This document shows, one piece after another, positions 38,052-48,333 of a DNA stretch of 64,000 nucleotides. The stretch lies in contig NZ_AGFF01000023.1 in assembly GCF_000226215.1 (NCBI RefSeq), forward strand, positions 434,001 to 498,000, given 5' to 3'. Position 1 is the first letter of the stretch. Each line of letters starts with the position of its first letter. A model generated the notes under the pieces. The model did not search any database. It saw nothing but the letters and a program-made list of their open reading frames with translations, and was not told where the DNA came from. The DNA is from Dietzia alimentaria 72 (lineage in GTDB: Bacteria; Actinomycetota; Actinomycetes; Mycobacteriales; Mycobacteriaceae). Both the position numbers and the translations under genes were made by a program.

Positions 38052-38086
38052 CTCTCGTGGTGGGTGGCGGCGGGCCGACGCTGGCG

Positions 38087-38431
38087 TCAGCGCGCTCCCG
38101 CGCGGCGACGCTTCTTGAGCAGGTCCATCCGTTCCTTGAGCAACTCCTCGAGCTCCTCCAACGAGCGGCGCTCGAGCAGCATGTCCCAGTGGGTACGCGG
38201 CGGCTTGCCCTTCTTGACCTCGACCGCCGGGCCGTCAATGAGCTGGCCCTCCTGGCCGTTCTTGCACATCCAGGTGCCGGGGATCTCCGCGTCGTCAGCG
38301 AACGGAACCTCGTAGACCTCACCGTTCTCCGTCTGGTACCGGGCGAGCCGGCGCGGGGCGAGGTCGTGGTCCCGGTCGGTCTCGTAGCTCACCGCACCGA
38401 GGCGGCTTCCCCTGAGGACTCGATCTGCCAT
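38087..38431 (-). CDS. rbpA: RNA polymerase-binding protein RbpA
   Basis: 114 aa, AAGGAG before the ATG. Actinobacterial transcription factor that binds the primary sigma factor and the RNA polymerase beta' subunit and stabilises the open complex. N-terminal tail (ADRVLRGSRLG), core beta-barrel (ARYQTENGEVYEVPFADDAE...WMCKNGQEG), basic linker (VKKGKPPRTHWDMLLERR) and C-terminal sigma-interaction helix (SLEELEELLKERMDLLKKR). A probable SigH-type promoter lies upstream. Confidence 0.96.
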   Translation of the reverse strand: MADRVLRGSRLGAVSYETDRDHDLAPRRLARYQTENGEVYEVPFADDAEIPGTWMCKNGQEGQLIDGPAVEVKKGKPPRTHWDMLLERRSLEELEELLKERMDLLKKRRRAGAR

Positions 38432-38507
38432 GCGAACTCCTTCTGCCGTGTCCGTCTGCGCCGATCCCTGCGGATCAAGGCAGACGCTGCGTGGTGCCTA
38501 ACAGTGT

Positions 38508-38535
38508 CAACGCCACGGGAACCCCGAAATGTTCC
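38508..38535 (-). promoter_or_regulatory. Candidate SigH/SigR-type promoter of rbpA
   Basis: On the minus strand GGGAAC (its GGAAC core at 38535-38531), 19 bp, then CGTTG (GTT at 38510-38508). This fits the SigH/SigR consensus sGGAAC-N17-22-sGTT and ends ~77 bp before the rbpA ATG. rbpA is a known SigR/SigH-type target in Streptomyces. Confidence 0.5.
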
Positions 38536-38575
38536 CACGAGCCGGTGTCGCGGGGTACTCCGGGGGCGGTCTGGG

Positions 38576-38581
38576 TACTCT
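38576..38581 (+). promoter_or_regulatory. Candidate leaderless -10 element for the zinc-finger gene
   Basis: TACTCT, 7 bp before the GTG at 38589; used to choose that start. Confidence 0.4.
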
Positions 38582-38588
38582 GACGAGC

Positions 38589-38945
38589 GTGGAATCCGAT
38601 GTCCGAGCCGACGAGGCCCCGCCCCGGAGGGGTGAGGCCTCATGCGCGTGGTGCGGTCGTCCTGTCAACGAGGGGGGCACCGGACGGCGCCGTCGGTACT
38701 GCCGCCGCTCCTGTCGGCAGCGAGCCTACGAGCAACGCCGATCCCTGCGGATGCAGGAGTTGCCCGAGGGCACCGTGGTACTCACAGAGTCCGAATCGGC
38801 CGACTTGATGGACCGGATGTTCCAGCTGCGATGTGCCTGCGAGGACCTCAACACGGCCATCACCGAAGGGGAGGAGCCCGCCGAGCTCAAACGGATGTCG
38901 GATGACCTCGTCGCGGCCGCCCGCCGGGCCGAACGACTCCGATGA
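38589..38945 (+). CDS. Small zinc-finger protein (CxxC...YCxxxC type)
   Basis: 118 aa from GTG. The N-terminal third carries CAWCGRPV and, after a basic GRRRR stretch, YCRRSCRQRAYEQRR, a four-Cys zinc finger widespread in actinobacteria. The rest is a predicted helical pair (ESADLMDRMFQLRCACEDL...LVAAARRAERLR). Ends in an ATGA overlap with the membrane hydrolase gene. Basic finger plus coiled-coil-like tail suggests nucleic-acid binding; the role is unknown. Confidence 0.75.
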   Translation: MESDVRADEAPPRRGEASCAWCGRPVNEGGTGRRRRYCRRSCRQRAYEQRRSLRMQELPEGTVVLTESESADLMDRMFQLRCACEDLNTAITEGEEPAELKRMSDDLVAAARRAERLR

Positions 38946-40654
38946 CGCGAGCCATCGAGCTTGCTCGCAAGTGGTGGGAGCAGTGGCGCCTGTCTGTCAC
39001 GGGCCTGATCGTGGCCGCGCTGCAGGCCTGGGTCTCGCTCATGCCCTCCCTGGTACCGCGGTCCTGGTACTACCAGGGCCTCGTCACCGGCGCGGCGATG
39101 GCCGTGGGCTACGGACTCGGCGTCGCGGTGAGGACGATCTGGAAACGTTTCGCGGCACCGAGGATCAGACTGCACCCCGACGTCTTGGCGCTGAGCGACC
39201 GACTGCTGAAGTTCGCCCGGCTCTCTGCACCATATGTCCTGGTCGTATACCTCATCACCGCCACGTCCACCGCGATCCGCTGGCAGGACCAGGTCTCGGA
39301 CCTCGTGGGATCGCCTCGCCCACCATGGGCCGACTACATGCGCATTCCGTGGGTGGCCCTGGCCGTCTTCCTCGGCCTGGTCGTGGCGACGCGCCTTCTC
39401 CGGGCCGGGTACCGGCGATTCGTCCGATCGCTCCGCCGACGGTTCAACGTAGGGGAGTACACCGCTCGTGTCACCGGGGTCGTAGTGGTTTCAGCGCTGC
39501 TCCTGGGCATCGTCCAGGGTGTTGTCCCGCGACTGTTCTTCGAGGGTGCCAACCGGATCTTCAGTGTTCAGAACGATGAGGACCTGCAGGGCGCGAGCCA
39601 GCCGACAGTGCCCGAACGCTCGGGGAGCCCGGATTCCCTGGTGGACTTCGCGGAGCTCGGATTGCAGGGCCGGCGTTTCGTCTCGGGCGGGCTCAACCGG
39701 GACCGGCTGAGCGAGCTCCTGGGGGAGGAGGCCCGCCAACCCATCCGCGCTTACGCAGGTTTGGAATCGGCCCCCACCGACGACGAGCGGTCCCAGCTCG
39801 TGGTGGACGAGCTCGACCGCACCCGGGCGTGGGAACGCGAGTCAGTCGTGATCGCTCCGACCACCGGAACCGGCTGGATCAATCCCAATGCGGCGCAGGC
39901 CATCGAGCTACTCTCCGCCGGCGATGTGGCGATTGTAGGAACGCAGTATTCCTACCTGCCGAGCTGGATCTCGTTTCTCGCGGATCGCGAAAAGGCCGAG
40001 GCCGCGGGCGCATCTCTCATCGAGGCCGTGATCTCGTGGCGTGACTCGTTACCGCCGGACCGACCGCACCCCAAGGTCTACGTCTACGGCGAAAGCCTGG
40101 GAACTCAGGCCGGGGAGGCCGCATTCTCGGGAATTCGCGACATCCGCTCTACCGTGGACGGCGTGCTCTGGATGGGCCCGCCTCACTCCAACCGCATCTG
40201 GCGCTCGCTGGTGGATCGACGCGATCCGGGAACACCGGTGACCGAACCAGTGTATGCCGACGGCCTACTCGTGCGGTTCTGGGAAGATCCGGCGGAGTTC
40301 CGAAGCGATGACACACCGTGGATCCCGCCGCACGTGCTGTACGTCCAGCACGCGACGGACCCGGTGGTGTGGTGGACGCCGGACCTGCTGCTGAACCGCC
40401 CGGCGTGGTTAGCGGAGCCGCCAGGGAAGGGCCGGCACCCCGGCATGATCTACATGCCGGTCCTGACCTTCTTCCAAGTGACCGCCGACCTCGGAAACGC
40501 GATCGGTGGATCGCAGGGCTACGGGCATCTCTACGACCATCAGATCCTCGACGGGTGGGCATCCGCCACGGGAAGACCTGGGTGGGACGACGACGAGTTC
40601 CAGCGGTTCGCCGGCGCACATGCCAAAGCCATGGAGGAACAGGACCGCGGCTGA
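38942..40654 (+). CDS. Membrane-anchored alpha/beta-hydrolase (Abhydrolase_9 family)
   Basis: 570 aa. The N-terminal ~210 residues hold four hydrophobic helices (first LSVTGLIVAALQAW...), matching the Abhydrolase_9 N-terminal domain. The C-terminal domain is an alpha/beta hydrolase with nucleophile elbow GESLG (VYVYGESLGTQAGE, residue ~383) and late His in YGHLYDHQ. Mycobacterial relative: Rv1069c. Lipase or esterase activity is inferred from the elbow; substrate unknown. Translationally coupled to the zinc-finger gene. Confidence 0.85.
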   Translation: MTRAIELARKWWEQWRLSVTGLIVAALQAWVSLMPSLVPRSWYYQGLVTGAAMAVGYGLGVAVRTIWKRFAAPRIRLHPDVLALSDRLLKFARLSAPYVLVVYLITATSTAIRWQDQVSDLVGSPRPPWADYMRIPWVALAVFLGLVVATRLLRAGYRRFVRSLRRRFNVGEYTARVTGVVVVSALLLGIVQGVVPRLFFEGANRIFSVQNDEDLQGASQPTVPERSGSPDSLVDFAELGLQGRRFVSGGLNRDRLSELLGEEARQPIRAYAGLESAPTDDERSQLVVDELDRTRAWERESVVIAPTTGTGWINPNAAQAIELLSAGDVAIVGTQYSYLPSWISFLADREKAEAAGASLIEAVISWRDSLPPDRPHPKVYVYGESLGTQAGEAAFSGIRDIRSTVDGVLWMGPPHSNRIWRSLVDRRDPGTPVTEPVYADGLLVRFWEDPAEFRSDDTPWIPPHVLYVQHATDPVVWWTPDLLLNRPAWLAEPPGKGRHPGMIYMPVLTFFQVTADLGNAIGGSQGYGHLYDHQILDGWASATGRPGWDDDEFQRFAGAHAKAMEEQDRG

Positions 40655-40725
40655 GTCCGACTTCCCGCCACGTCGCCGACGGCGGTCTACCGTTGCGCTG
40701 TACCGCGCAGACGAGGAGACCAGCG

Positions 40726-43104
<2,379 letters not shown>

Positions 43105-43113
43105 TGTTGACGG

Positions 43114-43701
43114 ATGGCTGTTAACCAGTACCCGGAGATCGCGTACGGTATGGCCGCCCGCGCCCGGCAGGAAACTGTGGGCGTGAACCACCCTCGCGAG
43201 TTGGGCGACTTCGAATTGGAGACCACGGATATCGCACTGATTCGGCGTGCAGACCATTTCTTTCTCTCCAGCGTCACCGAGTCCGGATGGCCGTACGTGC
43301 AACATCGCGGGGGTCCGGCCGGCTTCGTGCACGTGTCGAGCCCAACGAGGCTGGCATGGGCCGATTTCCCCGGCAACAGGCAGTACGTCTCCACCGGGAA
43401 CGTGGACCACAACGATCGCGTGTGCCTGTTTTTCGTGGACTACCCCACAAGAACCCGCCTCAAGGTATTCGGCCACGCTCGGATTATCGAGCCCGCTTCC
43501 GATCCCGGACTCGTGGATGAACTCAGAAAGATGGGGGAGAAGCAGTACACCGGCCGGGTGGAGCGCGTGTTCGTGGTGGATCTGGTCGCGGCCGACGCTA
43601 ATTGCAGCAAGCACATCACGCCCCGCTGGGACCGCACTTACATCGACGAGTTGACCGCGGTCTACCGCCGTCAGCTCGAAGACCAGCGGACGCAGGAATA
43701 A
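43114..43701 (+). CDS. Pyridoxamine 5'-phosphate oxidase-family FMN-binding protein
   Basis: 195 aa. Split-barrel flavoprotein fold: FFLSSVTESGWPYVQHRGGPAGFVHV, WADFPGNRQYVSTGNV, VCLFFVDYPTRTRLKVFGHARI, and a C-terminal helix with ITPRWDRTYIDEL. Typical for the PNPOx-like group that binds FMN, often tied to detoxification or redox reactions; its substrate cannot be read from sequence. It lies 9 bp after the UvrA-like gene. Confidence 0.8.
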   Translation: MAVNQYPEIAYGMAARARQETVGVNHPRELGDFELETTDIALIRRADHFFLSSVTESGWPYVQHRGGPAGFVHVSSPTRLAWADFPGNRQYVSTGNVDHNDRVCLFFVDYPTRTRLKVFGHARIIEPASDPGLVDELRKMGEKQYTGRVERVFVVDLVAADANCSKHITPRWDRTYIDELTAVYRRQLEDQRTQE

Positions 43702-43724
43702 GTAACGCGCGGGTACGACCAGGC

Positions 43725-44171
43725 CTAGGCCGTCGCTTGCTCGGCACCGTCGAGTGACGCCACGAACTGCTGCGCGAGTGTACGGAGCCGGACAAGATCC
43801 TCTGCTGGCAGAGTCAGCCTGTCCAGTAACGAACACTGGATACTTTCCGCCTGCTCTCGCAGGTCGCGACCGGCCTCGGTCAGATGGATACGGACGCTAC
43901 GTCCGTCGTCCGTCGAGCGGGACCGGGCGACCAGCCCGGCGGACTCCATCCGCGCCACAAGGGGGGAGAGGGTCCCCGAATCGAGGAGGAGCTGCTCTCC
44001 TAGTTGGCGGATCGTCAACCCGTCCTCTTCCCACAGGGCGAGCAGAGCGAGGTATTGCGGGTAGGTCAATCCCACCGAGGATAGGGCCTGGCGGTATGCG
44101 GAGGTGGACGCCCGGGAAGCGGCGTAGAGCGCAAAGCAGACCTGGTGGTCCAGACGGAGTTCAGAGTCCAT
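43725..44171 (-). CDS. MarR-family regulator, OhrR-like (organic-peroxide/oxidant sensor)
   Basis: 148 aa. Winged-helix MarR protein beginning LRLDHQVCFALYAASRAST; the Cys at ~12 sits where OhrR has its reactive peroxide-sensing cysteine. The recognition helix region is LTIRQLGEQLLLDSGTLSPLV, and the wing contains STDDGRSVRIHLTEAG. ATG at 44171 is preceded by TAATAC at 7 bp (leaderless-like). A perfect 10-bp inverted repeat in the divergent gap is the likely operator. It differs from the usual ohr-ohrR pair: the neighbour is a DoxX-like protein. Confidence 0.85.
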   Translation of the reverse strand: MDSELRLDHQVCFALYAASRASTSAYRQALSSVGLTYPQYLALLALWEEDGLTIRQLGEQLLLDSGTLSPLVARMESAGLVARSRSTDDGRSVRIHLTEAGRDLREQAESIQCSLLDRLTLPAEDLVRLRTLAQQFVASLDGAEQATA

Positions 44172-44196
44172 AGCCCAAGTATTACGCAGATTCCAG

Positions 44197-44221
44197 TTGC
44201 GCACAATCAAGTTGTGCGCAA
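44197..44221. promoter_or_regulatory. Perfect inverted repeat, probable OhrR-like operator
   Basis: TTGCGCACAA (44197-44206), 5-bp spacer, TTGTGCGCAA (44212-44221). It overlaps the predicted -35 region of the regulator gene and lies 10 bp before the DoxX-like ATG, placed to repress both divergent genes. Confidence 0.7.
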
Positions 44222-44231
44222 TGCTTATGCC

Positions 44232-44708
44232 ATGAAGACACCACCACAGCATCTATCGGCCTCCGGAGACCACACGCCCTCGACGCGCAGAAAGCGGGCG
44301 GGCGAGACCGCCCGCCATCTCGGCAGGGCCCTCCTCGGCGCGGCGCTAATCACTGCGGGCACCGGCCACCTGACCAACCGACGCGAGGAGTTCCAAGCAC
44401 AGGTACCCACCTGGGTTCCGCTCGATACGGACTTCGTTGTGGTGAGCTCCGGCGTCGTCGAATTGGCGCTCGGAACGTCGTTGATCCTGGCGCCGGCCCG
44501 AATCAGGCCCGCTGTGGGTGGTGTGACGGCGGCGTTCTTCGTCGCGATCTTCCCAGGGAACATCTCACAGTACGTCACGGGCACAGACGCCTTCGGCCTG
44601 GACTCCGATCGAGCCCGACTCATCCGATTGTTCTTTCAGCCCGCACTCGTGGCATGGGCACTTTCGACCACCGGCGCTTGGCGCCAGCTTCGATCGCGCC
44701 GGAACTGA
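44232..44708 (+). CDS. DoxX-like four-helix membrane protein
   Basis: 158 aa. After a ~30-residue basic N-terminus come four hydrophobic segments: LGRALLGAALITAGTGHL, FVVVSSGVVELALGTSLIL, PAVGGVTAAFFVAIFPGN and LIRLFFQPALVAWALS. This pattern and the GHL motif in helix 1 match DoxX/DoxD-like proteins, associated in mycobacteria with thiol-oxidant stress complexes. Divergent from the OhrR-like regulator across a palindromic operator, so probably induced by organic hydroperoxide or related oxidants. Confidence 0.7.
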   Translation: MKTPPQHLSASGDHTPSTRRKRAGETARHLGRALLGAALITAGTGHLTNRREEFQAQVPTWVPLDTDFVVVSSGVVELALGTSLILAPARIRPAVGGVTAAFFVAIFPGNISQYVTGTDAFGLDSDRARLIRLFFQPALVAWALSTTGAWRQLRSRRN

Positions 44709-44726
44709 TTCGGCAACAGCTTCCCG

Positions 44727-44765
44727 CCCCACCTCATAACGTCACGGTGACGTTATGCGGTGGGG
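44727..44765. repeat. 19-bp near-perfect inverted repeat (one mismatch, 1-nt centre)
   Basis: Arms 44727-44745 and 44747-44765; the core GCATAACGTCAC / GTGACGTTATGC has one mismatch in the left arm. It lies 19 bp after the DoxX-like stop. No T-run, so it is either a Rho-independent-like hairpin or a protein-binding dyad. Confidence 0.8.
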
Positions 44766-44840
44766 CTTCCGGCGGTCGGGTAGCGACACCCCGGGGCCTG
44801 TCGGCGGCGGACGGCTCGGCACATCACGCCGCAACGATCG

Positions 44841-44860
44841 GATCCGATCCGATCCGATCC
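44841..44860. repeat. 5-bp GATCC tandem repeat (4 copies)
   Basis: GATCC occurs four times in a row, flanked by the related GATCG (44836-44840) and GATGC (44861-44865). Low-complexity; function unknown. Confidence 0.85.
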
Positions 44861-45193
44861 GATGCCCACAATGCAGCGTGCAGCGTGCGTCCACGCACAT
44901 CGACGATGCCGTCGATTACTGCAATCCGATGCACAATCCCAACGGGTGGGCGCTAGCGGTCATCGGCGGTACGCGCCCGGAGAATCCACTCGGCGCCCGA
45001 GCGATGCCAGATGTCCGGAACGAAACGCACCATTGGATCCTGCACCCTGCGCGCTGCACGTTCCCCAAGTGCCGATAATCTACATTATGTAAAGTAAACC
45101 CCTACGTGTTACGTGTGGTGCCCGGCCAGCATCCGCCCCGCGCCGATGCGACGGCACTGAGGCCACCGCCGACTCTTCCACCGGTCGCGAAAG

Positions 45194-46369
45194 TCACGTC
45201 CCCTTGAGGTTCATGACCTGCCGAAGGGTGTGCACGATCTCTACGAGGTCGGCGGCGTCGCCCATCACCTGATCGATATCTTTATAGGCGGCCGGGATCT
45301 CGTCGACCCACGCATCGCCGGGCCGGTAGACGATCCCCTCCATGGACTTGTCGAGGTCGGCTGCGGTGTATCGCTTCTTGGCTTGGGTGCGTGACATCCG
45401 CCGGCCGGCACCGTGCGGTGCGGAGAACAGTCCGGCGGCATTTCCTTTTCCGCGGACGATGTATGAGCGCGTCCCCATCGAACCCGGGATGCACCCCATT
45501 CGCCCGCGGGTGGCATCGATCGCCCCCTTGCGGGTGAGCCACACTTCCCTGCTGTCGAGTTCGACACGCTCGGTGTAGTTGTGGTGGCAGTTGACGCGTT
45601 CGGCTTCGCCTGCGTCGTGGTCGCCGAAAAGCCGAGCCAGCTGAACGAGGAAACGATCCATCATCTCGTCGCGGTTAAGGCGGGCGAACCGCTGTGCCCA
45701 CCGCAATTCCGCGAGGTATTGCGTGAACTCCGCGGTGCCCTGCTCGAGGTACGCATGGTCACGGTCCTCGAGTCGGATCCCCTGCTGCGCGCACTGGGAC
45801 TGGGCGATCTTGATGTGCTTCTGGGCGATCTTGTTGCCCACACCGCGGCTTCCGGAATGCAGGAAGCACCACACCGCCCCGGACTCGTCGAGACAGAGCT
45901 CGATGAAGTGGTTCCCGCCGCCCAGGCTCCCGAGCTGCTCTCGCCACTTCGGCGAATGGGTCAAGTCGACGTGATTCGCTGAGGCAAGGGCCTCAAGCTC
46001 GTGAACCCGGGCACGTGTGTGGCTGTAGTGCACGGCTCGGTTGTAGTTCCCGGGAGACAGCGGTATCGCGCTCTCGACCCGGTCACGCAATTCCACGAGA
46101 TCTATGCGGTGGAGGTCGGCCTGTGTGTACCGAGTGCGGGCGGCCACCATCCCGCAGCCGATATCCACTCCGACAGCGGCGGGGATCACCGCCCCGACGG
46201 TCGGGATAACAGTGCCTACCGCGGACCCTTTCCCCGCATGTGCGTCCGGCATCAAGGCGATATGGGGGTAGATAATCGGTAATCGCGCGAGGGCCACCGC
46301 TTGATCGACGGTTCTCTCGTCGATGGCTGACGCCCAGGACAGTACATTCGGAGCGAGATTAACGACCAT
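45194..46369 (-). CDS. rtcB: RNA-splicing ligase RtcB
   Basis: 391 aa. GTP-dependent 3'-phosphate/2',3'-cyclic-phosphate to 5'-OH RNA ligase. Active-site motifs: GVDIGCGM (metal Cys), LGGGNHFIE (metal His), HSGSRGVG, NCHHNY (nucleotide/His region), GSMGTRSY, and SAPHGAGR with the guanylylated His. Shorter than E. coli RtcB (408 aa) but complete. No RtcA or RtcR neighbours and no archease are seen. Start codon ATG at 46369 with GACAAT 6 bp upstream. Confidence 0.95.
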   Translation of the reverse strand: MVVNLAPNVLSWASAIDERTVDQAVALARLPIIYPHIALMPDAHAGKGSAVGTVIPTVGAVIPAAVGVDIGCGMVAARTRYTQADLHRIDLVELRDRVESAIPLSPGNYNRAVHYSHTRARVHELEALASANHVDLTHSPKWREQLGSLGGGNHFIELCLDESGAVWCFLHSGSRGVGNKIAQKHIKIAQSQCAQQGIRLEDRDHAYLEQGTAEFTQYLAELRWAQRFARLNRDEMMDRFLVQLARLFGDHDAGEAERVNCHHNYTERVELDSREVWLTRKGAIDATRGRMGCIPGSMGTRSYIVRGKGNAAGLFSAPHGAGRRMSRTQAKKRYTAADLDKSMEGIVYRPGDAWVDEIPAAYKDIDQVMGDAADLVEIVHTLRQVMNLKGT

Positions 46370-46536
46370 AAGATCATTGTCCCAGGTTTGGCCGTGGGCA
46401 GAGCCAGCCAGCTGATCAAGGCGGAGCGCCCTACTCGCCCCGTAGTCGGAAGATCCGATACGAATTCGCGCCAGCAGAGCGGTTGCGAAACTGGATTGGG
46501 GTCTTATCGTGGGGGAATCCAGTAAGGAGACGACAC

Positions 46537-46827
46537 ATGCGTGAATTGTCGGAGTCCTCCCCCGGCACCCGTCCGCTGGGGTGTGTGGTGTTCGGGCACG
46601 ACTACCGCTTTACCGCGGACGGCGCCATTATGCGGTGGACGTGCAGCCGCGGCTGCGATATCGGCGGTGAGAAGACATATCCAAGCGCCGAAGAAGCAAA
46701 ACGGTTTGCGGAAGCGTTTGATCGGCGTGACTCCAATGACATGGGGAGAAGGGCCCCTCTGATCGGGCTACTGCCGCTCCGGCTGTGGCGCAAGCTCAAG
46801 TTTCCGGACGAGAAGAGGTCATCATGA
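46537..46827 (+). CDS. Small conserved protein coupled to an MFS transporter
   Basis: 96 aa; AAGGAGA 6 bp before the ATG. A compact domain CVVFGHDYRF...MRWTCSRGCDIGGEKTYPSA has three cysteines and a His that could bind a metal, and resembles small DUF1660-type proteins. A basic LWRKLKFPDEK tail follows. It overlaps the transporter by 4 bp (ATGA), which implies coordinated translation. No function assigned. Confidence 0.7.
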   Translation: MRELSESSPGTRPLGCVVFGHDYRFTADGAIMRWTCSRGCDIGGEKTYPSAEEAKRFAEAFDRRDSNDMGRRAPLIGLLPLRLWRKLKFPDEKRSS

Positions 46828-48284
46828 GCTCAGGAAGCGTGCAGTTGGGCACTATCACAACGCAGGTGCCGTCGCGACTGGACCGATTGCCGTGGTCTAA
46901 ATTCCATTGGCGGGTGGTCCTCGGACTGGGCGGCGTCTGGGTCCTGGACGGCCTCGAGGTCACGATGGTCGGCAGCGTCGCCTCCCGTCTGACCGAGGCC
47001 GGATCCGGCATCGAGATTAACGCCGCCCAGATCGGTTTGGCCGGAGCGATCTACATCGTTGGCGCCTGTCTGGGTGCCTTGTTCTTCGGACAACTCACCG
47101 ATCGCTTCGGACGCAAAAAACTGTTTATTCTCACGCTGGCCGTGTACCTCATCGCCACAGTGGCCACCGCGTTCGCCTTTGCGCCCTGGTTTTTCTATCT
47201 GGCCCGCTTCTTTACCGGCGCGGGCATCGGCGGAGAGTATGCAGCCATCAACTCGGCGATCGACGAACTGATCCCCGCTCGCGTCCGAGGTCGCGTTGAC
47301 CTGATCATCAACGGCTCGTACTGGCTGGGGGCCGCACTCGGCGGGCTCGGTGCGGTCTTGCTGCTCAACACCGACATCTTCGCCATCGACTTCGGCTGGC
47401 GTCTCGCGTTCGGCCTCGGCGCCGTGCTGGGCATCTTCGTACTCTTTGTCCGGCGAAACGTCCCCGAAAGCCCCCGCTGGTTGTTCATCCACGGTCAGGA
47501 AGACGAGGCGGAACGCATCGTTTCAGGCATCGAGAAATCGGTGGAACAGGAAACCGGGGAGCACCTTCCTGAGCCGGAGGATTCGCTGACCATCCGTCAG
47601 CGCAAGGCCATCCCCTTCCGCGAGATCGCCAAGGTCGCCTTCAAGCTGTACCCCAAGCGGGCGATCCTCGGGTTCTCATTATTCGTCGGGCAGGCCTTCC
47701 TCTACAACGGCGTCACCTTTAACCTCGGCACTCTTCTTAACGGGTTTTTCGACGTCGCATCCGGTGCGACCCCGTACTTCATCGCACTGTGGGCAATATC
47801 TAACTTTGCCGGCCCTGTGCTCTTGGGTCACTTCTTTGACTCCGTCGGCCGTAAACCCATGATCACCGGCACCTACGTCGGGTCCGCAGTGCTGGCAGCA
47901 ATACTGGCCATCGTGATGCTCTCCGGCTCGGAAAATCTTTGGCTGTTCATGGCGCTCTTGATGGCGACCTTCTTCGTTGCCTCCGCCGGAGCGAGCGCGG
48001 CCTATCTCACGGTCAGTGAAATCTTCCCGATGGAAACCCGTGCCCTCGCGATCGCGTTCTTCTACGCCATCGGCACCGCTGTCGGTGGGATTAGCGGTCC
48101 CCTGCTCTTCGGTAACCTCATCGAATCCGGCGACCGCGGTCTGGTCTCAATCGCCTTCTTCGTCGGCGCCGCCGTCATGGCTCTGGCCGGACTGGTCGAG
48201 GTCTTCTTCGGCGTTAAATCCGAGCGCGCCAACCTTGAAGATATCGCCATGCCATTGACCGCAGCAGAAGCAGAGGACAAGTGA
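46824..48284 (+). CDS. MFS transporter, sugar-porter-like family
   Basis: 486 aa with 12 predicted transmembrane helices. MFS signatures: DRFGRKK in the loop between helices 2 and 3, PESPRWLF after helix 6 (typical of the sugar-porter family), and GRKPM in the second half. A cytoplasmic central loop of ~60 residues follows helix 6. Substrate not predictable; related proteins carry sugars, aromatic acids or phosphate. Cotranslated with the small upstream protein. Confidence 0.85.
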   Translation: MSSGSVQLGTITTQVPSRLDRLPWSKFHWRVVLGLGGVWVLDGLEVTMVGSVASRLTEAGSGIEINAAQIGLAGAIYIVGACLGALFFGQLTDRFGRKKLFILTLAVYLIATVATAFAFAPWFFYLARFFTGAGIGGEYAAINSAIDELIPARVRGRVDLIINGSYWLGAALGGLGAVLLLNTDIFAIDFGWRLAFGLGAVLGIFVLFVRRNVPESPRWLFIHGQEDEAERIVSGIEKSVEQETGEHLPEPEDSLTIRQRKAIPFREIAKVAFKLYPKRAILGFSLFVGQAFLYNGVTFNLGTLLNGFFDVASGATPYFIALWAISNFAGPVLLGHFFDSVGRKPMITGTYVGSAVLAAILAIVMLSGSENLWLFMALLMATFFVASAGASAAYLTVSEIFPMETRALAIAFFYAIGTAVGGISGPLLFGNLIESGDRGLVSIAFFVGAAVMALAGLVEVFFGVKSERANLEDIAMPLTAAEAEDK

Positions 48285-48333
48285 CAAACTAGAAAAAGGG
48301 GCCGAACGAATCTGCGGATCGGCTGGGAGAAGA

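Larger units (their letters stand above)
44709..45193. other. 485-bp gene-poor stretch with palindrome and GATCC repeats
   Basis: No convincing coding region: the open frames on either strand lack family motifs, ribosome sites and normal codon use. It contains a long imperfect palindrome (44727-44765), a GATCC tandem repeat (44841-44860) and an AT-richer segment near 45075-45115 (ATCTACATTATGTAAAG). Confidence 0.6.

Noticed and set aside
44836-44865. CRISPR-like array
   Set aside because: Units are 5 bp and contiguous with no spacers; a simple tandem repeat.
44755-45078. 107-codon plus-strand open frame in the gene-poor stretch
   Set aside because: Begins inside the palindrome, reads through the GATCC repeats, no ribosome site and no family resemblance.
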